From NCBI GenBank assembly GCA_028554645.1, contig JAQOOI010000062.1, positions 1 through 64,000 of the forward strand: 64,000 nucleotides of DNA. Direction: 5' to 3'. The translations under genes were made by a program, and so were the position numbers. Below, piece by piece: positions 21,334-32,268 of the stretch. The DNA comes from Omphalotus guepiniiformis (Eukaryota; Basidiomycota; Agaricomycetes; Agaricales; Omphalotaceae). The first letter of the stretch is position 1. Every line of letters starts with the position of its first letter. Below the pieces are notes generated by a model, which was given only the letters and a program-made list of their open reading frames with translations, was not told the origin of the DNA and searched no databases.

Positions 21334-24300
21334 ATGCCCAGTCATACCGCCGCTAGTGCACTCGTGAAACTCTTTTTCTTGACACAAGGATGCGAACACC
21401 CCTGGGACTGGCCTGTTTGGCAGGAGCTCACTGGTGTGAAGCACGGGCTTTTTCCTGCGGACGACAGCTTGCTTCCAGCAGGTTGGACCCGGGAGGACGC
21501 CAACGACGTCAACGCTTACTTCCTCATGTACAACAAGATTGACACGGAGGAAAAGAAACACAAGTTCGCTACCAGCACCCGAGGAGCGAATATACCTGGT
21601 CGGAACAAGTGGAACAAGTGGATCACTCGGTGTTGGGGGAAGTGGGGTGTCCACAACATCGTTGTCGAATGCCTTCAGAAACACGGCGTCCATCCGATGC
21701 AGCAGCTTGTTGACGATCCCGACGTAGAGGGGGAGTATTTCGGTGCTGAGCAATATATTCCAATCGCCCTCGAGAGCATTGCGATGGCTCTATTCGGCGT
21801 CGAGGCATTTGGTAGCGGTGAACGCCTGCGTCTTTCGTATGCGCTTCGGAAAGCGTTGACGATCATTGTTCAACGTTCCTGGGCCCGCATTCGCAAGCAT
21901 ATGGTGCTCGACAAGTCCCGGCTTGCGAAGATCAAGGAAGCTGCTATTAAAGCCTTCGAAGGTAAATTGTTCCCGCACAATTCGTGGACTACCTTGAACT
22001 AAACGTCGCTACAGCTCTCAACGAAGGAAACCCGACAAAGGCGAAAATCATTCGTACTATTCGCGCAGTCGCTAAATGGAACGATATTGCGCAAGTTTAC
22101 GACACTGACGAGAACAAATCGACGGCGTCGGACATGCTCTCCGAGCTCAATGAGATATTGGCTGCCCTAGGAGCCAAAGTCACGAAGCCGAAACCTATCA
22201 AGGGTAAACGTGCGTGCCTGCCTATCATTGATTTTTTTTCTCTTAGACTGACATTCTCCTAGGAATTTGCAAAGCGAATATGAAGATTTTCGAAAGCCTT
22301 GCAACGCCTGCAGATTTGTTAGAGCTGCTGGGCATCTATCGCGAGTACTTTTCCTCCAGCGTCGACGACACCGGACCCATCATGTCGCAAATCTCGAATC
22401 TCTCTGTTCAACTAAGTGATGTTGTAGCCGGAGATTTGGGCATGGAGATGGAGGGCAAAATTCCTCCCGACGACCTTGCTCGGAGCCTCGGCTTCATTCG
22501 CAACAATCTTCCCCATCAATTCAATTCCTTCCGTCACAAAACCGGCAGTGTGTCCCCATGGGAGAACCCAGAATTGTTTAAAACTGGCCAGTCTGATGCC
22601 GTCGCCCCTCTCGCGCTTCATTGGCATCAACTTGCGGGCATCCACTCCATCATACGAAGCGTGTTCAATACCATGCCTTCTCTCGACCACTGCAATGGGA
22701 TGCTCGTGTGTGACGAAGTTGGTCTTGGAAAGACCGCCTTATGCATTTCGACCATAGCTTTCTTGAACCAAGCTGTCATTCTTCAGCAGCACAAGCAACC
22801 ACTTCCCCCGATTCTTCGTAAGTACAGATGACGTTATTCTGCATTTTGTTCTCATATTTTCTGTCAGAAAACTTCAAGTATCTCAAAGGACGCGAGCACA
22901 TTGAATCTCTTCCACATCTTATCATCACTCCTGGTACTCTTCGAGCACAGTGGGTGCGTGAACTCAGAACCCTCCTTCTCCCCAAAAGTGTGGACATCTT
23001 TGTCTACGATTGTCCTCGCAGTGGTAATGCGGAGTTCTGGAGTCCAGAGGGACCGTTCCAATCGTCGAAACATTCACCCTCAAATAAGATAATTGTCACT
23101 ACACATTCGGTAAGCATGTTCATATTCTAATGAAACCGCCAGTTGACTGACTACAACTCTACAGGCTCTTCAAAATGAGTTTCTATGGGGGCATAAGTCT
23201 TCGACTAGTGGCTCGGTCCGAGCCCAACGTCCGTGGGAGCTCCCTGAACAGACTCGACCCGTTGATGGGACAATATTCAACCAAAACTTCTTGTCAGTGA
23301 CGATAGACGAAGTTCACGAGATGAGAAATATTGGTGTCAAACACTACGCAGCTTTGCGTATCCTAGAGCAGGCTGAGGTGAGGCTTGTGCTCACGGGCAC
23401 GCCTCTTTTGACTTCTCCAAAAGTAAGGATAATATTCTGGTGTTCCATAAGAGAAAACGAGTTCATCTTGTTTCCATAGGATCTCGTAGCCATGGGACGG
23501 CTTGTCGGGGTCAAGCATTTCTTCACCGATCTCGCTGTCCAAGAAGCAAAGGAAGACACCGCTGCTGTCCGACGTGCGAAGAAATTAGATGACGACGGTC
23601 TATCTCTCCAAACGGAGCAGATCAAATCCGTTCGACGAATACATCACCAATTTCTTGGTCACGTTCTGAGACGTACCACGGAGAGTGTCAACTGGGAAGG
23701 CAAAACTCTCCTCGATCTCCCTCCTCATAAAGATATTGTGGGAGTGCTCACTTTGACTGAGAGGGAGTCTGCAATCATCGCCGAGATAGCCAAAGAAGCC
23801 AGGGAGAAGTGAGTACTGTCGTTGTGGCTCACTGACATTGTTCTGATAGAACTTATTTAGCGTCGCATCTGCAAATGACTCTGGACGGTTCATGACTAGG
23901 GTACGGTTCCTATGCGCTCTGGTACTTTGTATTAACCCTAACACTTCTTGGCGCAGAAATTCTATATGGAGTATCGCAACGCCGTAGGGTACGCAAAGAC
24001 TGATCCAGACGAGCCGAATCCTACTTTCAAGTCCCTTAAGGAATGGGAGCCTTTAAAATCCACCAAGATGGACACCTGTGCGAAAATATGCCGACACTAT
24101 CTTGCCTGCGACCAAGTTCCAGATGTTGACTTTGTCGATGGAACACCAATCTTCCCACCGATCCCTCGTTTCGACCCTAAGCTCGGGCACACGCGGAACC
24201 GGAGAGTGCTCATCTTCTCCGAGTTTCCGTCGAGGACGCCTCTTCTTAGAAACGTAAGGCTGCTTTGCATGTCTTCAGGCTCGGTTTCACTGACTCTGCT

Positions 24301-26619
24301 TCAAGGTTTTGGAGTTATACAATGTTCAAAGTCTATCAATCGACGGATCGATGTCATACGAAAAGCGTGATAAGATAGTGGCCGACTTCCACGTTGACGT
24401 TAGCCCAAGAGTCTTTATCTTCTCTAGTGTTGGCTCTGCTGGGCTGAACCTCTCCATCGCTGACGTTGTGATTTTCTTCGTGAGTGTTCTGAAAACTCAA
24501 AATCCTCCGGTTTTAACTTCGCATCAGGACCAGCCGTGGAGCGCTCAAGATGAACGTCAAATTCGTGGACGTGCGCACCGTCAGCCGCAGAAATCGGTCG
24601 TCAAGTGTATCTATCTGTTGGCAGGTGATTCATCCGACATTTTGATGAGCAACATGGCTCGGGGTAAGGCAGATATGTTAGAAGCTTTCGTAAACAAAGA
24701 TTTGGGTCGCGGTAGGTTTTCAGCATGGCGATTTGTGTGGTCCTTTTGTTGACACGTATATCCAGAGCTTCATGACCTCCTAAGTGGCAAAGCTCTAGAT
24801 GAGTCTGGGGATGCATCCGATTGTGCAGAGTCCGAAAAAGAGAAAGACGAACGTGTAGGGGGAAAACGAAGAAGGCAAGTCAAGAAGCCCCGAGACTCTC
24901 AGAAAGGAAAGGTCAAAGGCTCTCGCAAACGCGCTGACCCTCCTGAAGACACCGCTCCGAAAGACGACACGGAGGTGATTGGTGCCCAACTGCAGAAGGA
25001 AATGGTCATCAACGATGCCGACGTTTCGCTAGGGTCGATTGATTACGACGGCGACATGGACATGTCGTTTGGTGCCTCAACCGACCCCGACACTGATGGG
25101 GTACATCCTTCAGACGGCGATGTGGACATGCCTTTTGGCACTTCAACCGATCCCGAAACTGACGGGACCCATCCTTCAGATGTTGAAGGTCTCAGTCTCC
25201 CTGAAGGTAAGTGTCCCGATTTCATTCAGTTATATGTCGCTGATCTTTTCTCTAGATGAGGGTAGATCTACGTCGGATAGTGATGTTATGAGTATGAGGA
25301 TGCGGGTGCCCATAGATGGTGAGGTTGAAATCTATGTTTCCTTGTGCTATGCTAATATGATGACATAGATGGCGACGTGGACGACGATATTTTCTGTGCT
25401 CCACCATCCAATCGTGCGGGTGGCAAGGCTTTGAACCAGGGAGACCCAGGGTCTCAAAGCTCTGATTCAAACAACGACGCCCCAGACCCTAAGCGCCCCA
25501 GAGCAGGAACTATTTCAACAGAGGAGCGAAGTCGTCTCAACGAAGCTGTGTCAAGGACGGGTGAACTTTTCTGTGTCTAAATCATGACGTCTGGGCTACA
25601 ACTTCTCTTCACAGATGCGAACAATTTTTTCAACCCTCCCCGCCAATCCAAAGAGAGTCCGTCAACGACGGAAGGAGAAAAGGCTGGGCAGACAGGCAAG
25701 CATTGTGGCACCTTTCCGTCTGTACAATTGGACTAAATTGCAACATTTTTTACAGACGGGACCACGCTGCTCGCTCGTCTACCGAATCTACTACACCCGT
25801 CGAAGAATGGGAACACTTTGTCGGTCCCGGTCCACCATGCCAATATGAAGTCGTCGAGGACGGATGAAGATAATGAAACGCGTTGCGGGCAAACAGGTGT
25901 GTACCGAGAGTTGCTCCTTTTTTCTATGCTGAAGCTTTTCTATGTAGATAAAGATGCTTTGCGAGAGATGCCTGGGCCGCAATCACAGGGTAGAATGCCT
26001 CTCTGGGCGCACGAACCGCCTTCCTCTCTTGCTACTCAAGCACATTCTTCTGGGCGTAAAGGTAGTTTCAGTTATTGCAAACGCGTGAATGTCCTGAAAT
26101 ATGCGTTGCAGATAAACCTCAAATCACGCAGCACAACCCATTTTCCCGCCACGAGATTAGCCAGTCGCAGCCAGCGGCTTCGTCTCAAGCTCCCGTCACG
26201 CAACGCAACCCCTTTGCCCGCCGCGACACTAGCCAGTCACAGCCTTCGTCTCAAGCTCCTGTAGCGCAACGCAACCCCTTTGCGCCCCGGGAGACTAGCC
26301 GGTCACAGCCTGTGGTTTCGTCTCAAGCATCCGCGTCGTCGAGCTCTCAAGCTGTCCCTAGGCCTCTTGCCTCATCTTCAGTTCCAGCACCTAACAAAGG
26401 TATGAAAAGCCAACCAACTTCAATTTGAATATGAATGCTCATAGAGCTGATGATTTCGTAGCTTCTCTTCCATCGAATCTCGGATATAAAGATCTAGCAC
26501 CAGAACACCGTCGGGCGGGTAGGCTCGAAGATGAGGACGAGGATATTTCACCACCTCGCCATGTTTTGAAAACCGCTGTGAGTGCTCAGAAGAAGAAACG
26601 TCGGGAGAACACAAAGTGA
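21334..26619 (+). CDS. Gene C of cassette 1: SNF2-family ATPase/helicase-like protein, ~1457 aa
   Basis: Eighteen exons give one continuous frame: 21334-21961, 22015-22203, 22263-22817, 22868-23109, 23165-23422, 23480-23808, 23861-23900, 23957-24253, 24306-24479, 24528-24711, 24766-25206, 25256-25318, 25369-25560, 25615-25695, 25756-25896, 25948-26061, 26112-26399 and 26462-26619. SNF2 motifs are clear. LHWHQLAGIHSII precedes motif I (CDEVGLGKT), then come PGTLRAQWVREL (motif Ia region), TIDEVHEMRN (motif II), LVLTGTPL (motif III), a RVLIFSEF start of the second RecA lobe, FSSVGSAGLNL (motif V) and DERQIRGRAHRQPQK (motif VI). An N-terminal domain of about 270 residues (MPSHTAASALVKLFFL...) is shared only with the cassette-2 copy. 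The C-terminal tail is acidic and disordered, with TDPDTDG repeats, basic patches and three NPF-containing repeats. Role: ATP-driven DNA translocase or remodeller (family knowledge). The exon 14 donor is GC (ACAG|GCAAGC). Confidence 0.88.
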
Positions 26620-27124
26620 GCGTTGGATTAGTATTGTGTCACGAACTTTTTGTAGCAAAGCAGATTGTTGTTTCGTAGATAGTGTGAATGGATTGACTTT
26701 CGTGAATTCTTGAAGAGGACTTTGTTTACGATGGCAACGATTGGTATGGGTAGGATGGTAAGTTGTCTACGACGGCAGCATTTGGTCCTTCCGGGTCTTC
26801 AGTTAGCACAAAGGAGTGGGTCGAGGTGCCGAGAAGTGTGCTACTGCTAGCGCGCACAAGTTTGACTCCCATGAATGAGACTTATCAATTGTCGTCAATC
26901 TGTCTACGATGTTTCATAGACGGTGTTACATGAAGGGCCTTCCGCTGTCCACTGCACTCTGCAAATTCTACTGCGAGGGTTGGAGTTTTATCTGTTTTGT
27001 TGTTCCTAACTGTTTTTGTGAATCCGTCTAAGACATTTCCACAGATCTGTTTTGTATTGGGTTTGTATATTGTCTACATCAGTGTATGTACATAGATGGG
27101 AAAATAACAAAAACAAAATACATG
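26620..27124. other. 3' flank of cassette 1
   Basis: No gene was recognised. Copy-1-type motifs lie near 26764 (GTCTACGACGG), 26903 and 27024 (degenerate). This marks about the last point at which the CGTCNACGACGGA subtype is seen. Confidence 0.45.
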
Positions 27125-28150
27125 CATCTGTTCCTTTCCTTCTAGGACAGAAAGTTTTGATGTGTATCACTGTAAGTAGCTGCATATCAGTATATGTGCA
27201 TCCAATTTCATTCAAGTAACATAGCCAAGTATATTCAACTGTTTGATTCCTTCCAAGAGGGAAAGTTTGTGTGTATTAAGTATATGTTTTAGTCCTTCCA
27301 GAAGGGAACATTTCTGTGTGTATCACTGTAAGTAGCTGTATATTAATGTACAGGCAGCCAGTTTCTTTCATGCATTATAGCTAAGTATGTGCAACCCTTT
27401 TTTGCCTTCCAGGAGGGAAAGTTTTTGTGTGTATCACTGTAAGTAGCTGTATATTAATGTACATGCATCCAATTTCTTTCATGCAGTATGGCTAAGTGTG
27501 TGCAACTGTTTCTTTCCTTCCACGAGGGAAAGTTTCTGTGTGTATCATTGTAAGTAGCTGTTTTTCAAGGTACGTGCATCCAATCTCTTTCATGCCGCAT
27601 AGCTAAGTGTGTGCAACTGTTTCTTTCCTTCCAGGAGGGAAGATTTCTGTGTATCACTATAAGTAGCTGTATATCAATGAACATGCATCCCATTTTTTCA
27701 CGCAATATAGCTAAGTGCATGCAACTGTTTCTATCCTTCCATGAGGGAAAGTTTCTGTGTGTATCACTGTAAGTAGCTGTATATCAATGAACATGCATCC
27801 CATTTTTTCACGCAATATAGCTAAGTGCGTGCAACTGTTTCTATCCTTCCACGAGGGAAAGTTTCTGTGTATCACTGTAAGTAGCTGTATATCAATGAAC
27901 ATGCATCCCATTTTTCACGCAATATAGCTAAGTGCGTGCAACTGTTTCTATCCTTCCACGAGGGAAAGTTTCTGTGTGTATCATTGTAAGTAGCTGTTTT
28001 TCAAGGTACGTGCATCCAATCTCTTTCACGCCGCATAGCTAAGTGCATGCAACTGTTTCTATCCTTCCACGAGGGAAAGTTTCTGTGTGTATCATTGTAA
28101 GTAGCTGTTTTTCAATGTAAATGCATCCAATCTCTTTCATGTATCAATGT
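27125..28150. repeat. Minisatellite, ~110-bp unit, about nine copies
   Basis: The word GTAAGTAGCTG recurs about every 110 bp between 27170 and 28100. It is embedded in a unit that also carries GCAACTGTTTCTATCCTTCC, GAGGGAAAGTTTCTGTG and an AGCTAAGTG word. Copies in the middle (27660-27960) are nearly identical, and the outer ones are diverged. It separates the two cassettes. Confidence 0.9.
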
Positions 28151-28199
28151 TTGTAGAAGCATATCACAGTATTGTGTTGTAATTTGCATTTTTGTGTCC

Positions 28200-28345
28200 A
28201 AGTGAGCAATTCATTCAGAGTCGATCTCCCCTACTGTAGTTCCCTATCCATCCCCTACTGTATCTCTATATCCAGCCCCTATCCCAAATTTTGATTCAGC
28301 CCCTACCCAGACCCTAAGTGTCTTATATAACCCCTAACCCCTTTC
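28200..28345. repeat. CCCCTA/CCCTAA-rich tract left of cassette 2
   Basis: CCCCTA, CCCTA and AACCCCTAACCCC words dominate this 140-bp stretch. A similar but longer tract lies at 44340-44710, beyond the other end of cassette 2, in the same orientation. Confidence 0.65.
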
Positions 28346-28908
28346 TTCACGCTCGTTATTCTCCTCTCCTCCTTGCTCCGCCCAAAGCGATCGGTATTGT
28401 GTTAGGGTCATTGTATTTCTTGGAGATAAGCTCTAAGACGTACTCTCTATCGAGTGATTACTAGGCGGTACTTCTTGGAGATCAGCTCCAAGAAGTTTTT
28501 TCGAGCTCTCCTCCTCCATTGGCCGTGTTTTTGGAGATACGCTCTAAGTAACACATTCGCAGTCTCCAGCCACAAACGACGTACCGAAGTCTGTACGCAT
28601 CTCTGGTCCGTCGCGTGTCGATCGCACTCTTAAGCTATAAAGCTCCTCAAATTCGTCGACGACGAACCTCGTCTGTCTCACAGTCTCTCCATTTCCTTTT
28701 CAAGATTCCAAATGTACGTCCCCGTTTCTCTCGATAAATATGCTGTCTTTGACGCCGGTTACGGTCTTTAGTGCTGTTCGTTTCGCCGTTGACGAACCCC
28801 GTACAACTGTCGCCCTACAATACTTTGTTTTATTGACCACCTGATCTTCAACGTACGTGCCCATTCTTAAATATGCCTTCTAATCTCTGAAATTGCCGTC
28901 GTCTATAG
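28346..28908. promoter_or_regulatory. Upstream region of gene A (cassette 2) with hairpins and a motif copy
   Basis: An 11-bp perfect stem, ACTTCTTGGAG-ATCAG-CTCCAAGAAGT, lies at about 28469. Two related imperfect stems with GGAGATA..GCTCTAA are nearby (about 28420 and 28530). A copy-2-type motif (TTCGTCGACGACGAA) lies at 28653. A promoter role is inferred from position. Confidence 0.45.
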
Positions 28909-31647
28909 ATGAATTCTGAAATTGAAATTGTCCCTACCACGGTGTACTTTGACGAAGCCCTGTTTGGCATATGGTCCTCTCCCAATGTATCTTCCCTTCG
29001 TTTGCCCATTCCTGCTTTCGATAGAGACGTCCCCTCCAATACCTCATACTCAGACTTTGCTCGGCCTCGCTGGCTATGCAACTTCTACCCTTACCTGGCG
29101 TTCTGGCCCCTTAATGCAAAGCTTACCGGACCACTTTTCACGCGTCTAAGCCCTCTCCATTTGTCAACAGACGGTGTTGCTGACCGTACATCCTTACTGG
29201 GTCGACGGAGGCTGGCAGCTAATATAATACACTCGTGGTTGCGGTTGGAGGAGGCGCTTCTCGACTTCGCATACTTTCTCCTTAATCGCAAGTTTCCCGG
29301 CGCCTCGGAGCTAGGCGTCTTAGTACGTCCCAGTGATTGTGGATATATGGCCACATATGAAACCGATACAGGCGTTGTACGTGCAACAAACCGGGCGAGA
29401 AATGCTTTCCTTGCACTTTCTGCCATGTGCTCTTTTGCAATTGCAGCCAACATGTCAAAGAAGGACTCTGAACTTGCGGAACCAGCATGGGTTACTGCAT
29501 GCCGGGAGAAAGGAGTACATGCCCAGTGGCTAGCCGAACTTCAGAAGTCGTTTGTGTGCGATTTCTCTGCTGGTCTCCGCCCCGGTGCATATGTGAACGC
29601 GTACCATTCGACTTGGGCTAGAGCTTTCCCCGCGTTCGTGCATGCAAACGTACCTCTTTGGATCTGGTGGGGCCACTCGCCCCATCCGGTCCTTGACACA
29701 CGATATATGGCCAAATACAAACCCTCCGAGTCACAGGTAAAGGTAGCCAAAACCCGTAGCACCTTTATCTATGATCCCAACAACAATGCTTCTCACTCAA
29801 TGTTCGACGACGACTTCACTCATCCAGAAACGGCAACGACAGATCAGTCAAGGGATTTCGAGTCCTCTGACCTCCCCACCATTTCCTTATCCACTCGTCA
29901 ACTCCCAGACGAAATGTTCGAGGATTTCCGTGCGCGTATGGACAAGGAGGCAGCAGATTTCAAGTCCAACGAGAACGAAGAAGAGGAGCTGGAGCGAAGG
30001 GGAAGGGAGGCTGATGCGCAGGGTGAGAGGTGTGATCCCATGCTAATAGAACCTACGATTGGTAAAGCCATGTTTGAGTGGACTATGGGCACAGATGGAC
30101 GCCAGATTCGGAAGTTCATTCCACTATCCGAGTGGAGGATCAAATGGCGCTCCGTGGGCTTCATGCGGCGACGGTATTATGGTTTTCTGGACGAGTGGGA
30201 CCTTGAACCGGCATCCAGCGATGACACTTCTGTCGACATAATGGAAGAGTTAATTAGTCCACGTTCTCCCTCCATCATTTTTTCCTCTGATGACGACTCT
30301 TTGCTCACTTCTCGCACTCCACTTCCGGAAGACTTTCCTATTCCCCCAAGCACAGACAACAGCGTCACACCGTCCGCGTTGGTTGCAACGTCGAGGTATT
30401 TTTCGCAGCCTGGCGACGTGGCGAGTGCTTGTCGGAAGGATGTGGAACAATTGTTTGCCGACGCTGTCCCGGCCAAAAAGGTCGATACCATGACTATTGA
30501 GCAGGTCTTTCACCAGCGTTATGGCTTTCAACCGACTCTACCCTACGACACTCACCCGCTTATGATGCGAACTGCTTATCCTGAGGTCGAAGCAAGTTGT
30601 TCAGGAGCTTCGAGTGTAATGGCCCGCCTTGGATTCAAATACTACCATGATCATGAGCTGAAATCAGCTGTGGTTGACCTGTACAATTTTGTTGTTGCAC
30701 ACCATGATCGTCCAAAAGCCTTTCCATCTGTGTGGGACTATGCGCCTGAGTTCAGGAAGCAAATCAAGTTCCATACAAAGTGGCAATACCATAGGGTCTT
30801 CAGCAGGCTTCACCTCATTGGCATCACTGGTGAACCCATTGAGAAGCAGTGGTATGTGATAGCTTTGCGAGATTCAACGACCGTGGTCCAAGTGTTCCGT
30901 GAGGATGAATCTGGAATCTTAGCTATTGTGCGCAGCCTCGTCTCTCGCGGTATTCCGTTTCGGACTGTCAAATTCCTGCGCAAGGAACCGACGTTGAAGG
31001 CAGGCAAGAATGGATCTGATCTCGGGTTTCGTCCTCGAAATCATGTTTTCGATATTGTGGAATTCAGGGCCTATGAGCAGGCGAAACGTGACGTTCTTAG
31101 CACCAACATTGGGAGAGTTGCTCTTATGCGTGGTGGGATCCTTTGGCGCCTTGCACAAGATATTGTTCCTGTCAAAGCCGTGACTGTTGGCCCCTCTGCT
31201 TCGTCGAAGACAAATGGTCATGTTGTAGGGCGGTATAAGGATCATTTTCTTGTTGACGATAGTATCGATTGCAGGAGCGAAGATCTGATTTGTGGTATGT
31301 ACCGAGTTGCGACAGGCAAGTTGAACTCATTGAAATCCTAGGAATGTAATGTCTAATTGTACTTTACAGATCAGAACAAGCAGACGGAACTTCGTTCATG
31401 GTGGCCGAGTAGCAACGTCTGGGAGACTGGTGGCTATGCCTCAGGGTACTGGACCGCAGATGCTGAGGCGTGGTATCAACGGCGTCTCAAAGAAATCAGG
31501 AGCGGGGCTGCACGTCTGTATACTGCAACAGAATGGCGACAGAAGCTGAAGGTCAGGGCAGGACAGACCGCACGGTTCAACAACAGTCTATGCAGGGTTG
31601 CCGATTGTTTTTTGCAAGAAGATTTCTCGTACTGGGTGACATCGTGA
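28909..31647 (+). CDS. Gene A of cassette 2: large protein of unknown function, 894 aa
   Basis: Two exons, 28909-31315 and 31370-31647, are joined by a GC-AG intron (ACAG|GCAAGT...TTTACAG). The same intron exists in the cassette-1 copy with a GT donor, which supports the call. The start MNSEIEIVPTTVYFDEALFG is the first ATG of the frame. The protein appears soluble. Residues 1-270 are aromatic-rich and include FARPRWLCNFYPYLAFWP, a conserved SAMCSFAIAANMS segment and VPLWIWWG. A charged, Ser-rich linker at about 290-510 follows. The second half contains the conserved blocks TVVQVFREDESGILAIVRSL, EFRAYEQAKRD and MRGGILWRLAQDI, and a Trp-rich end (SWWPSSNVWETGGY, WYQRRL). I recognise no catalytic motif or named family. 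It is convergent with SNF2 gene C of the same cassette. This copy is intact, whereas the cassette-1 copy is frameshifted. Confidence 0.85.
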
Positions 31648-31779
31648 TGGGCCGCAAAAAATGTATATAGCACTACAATTATATTTGCTTCTGTCAATGG
31701 TTCGCGCTTCCTTGACAATCTGTTCTTTTCCACCCGTTCGACCGCTATATTTTTGAGATGTAAATGTAACGAAACAAGT

Positions 31780-32080
31780 AACAAACAACTGTAAGTGCAT
31801 GTGTGTTCTTCTGATTCGTCGTCGACGAACTGTAAGTGCATGTATCCTTCTGATTCGTCGACGACGAACTGTAAGTGCATGCATCCTTCCGATCCGTCGT
31901 CGACGAACTGTAAGTGCATGTATTTTTTCTAACTCGTCCACGACGAACTTCTAGCACAGTTATCAACTTGTTTTCCACATTTCATCGCGATGATTCATGC
32001 GTGACAGTTTTACTTGACTGAAGCACGCAGATGACTGCAAGTGCATGTCTTTTCTTTTAATTCGTCGACGACGAACTCCT
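31780..32080. repeat. Tandem ~38-bp repeat carrying the copy-2 motif, between convergent genes A and C
   Basis: The unit joins CTGTAAGTGCATG to ATTCGTCGTCGACGAA. Motif copies start at about 31817, 31855, 31893 and 31937, about 38-44 bp apart, and a detached copy lies near 32062. The motif's inner Ns vary (GTCG, GACG, CACG) while the outer TTCGTC/GACGAA half-sites are kept. Confidence 0.85.
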
Positions 32081-32268
32081 ACTGTTAATATTATATTCAC
32101 GGTTGTTCCACATTTCATCAATGATTAATGTGCGACACAATTTCTTAACTGAAGCACGCAAGTTTGTCAGGATCTCATCTATTTCTAAGACCACATCGAG
32201 TTGTAAATGTGTAGCTACATGAAGATAGGACATTATCATATCTCGGACTACTAGACACCGCATGCCGA

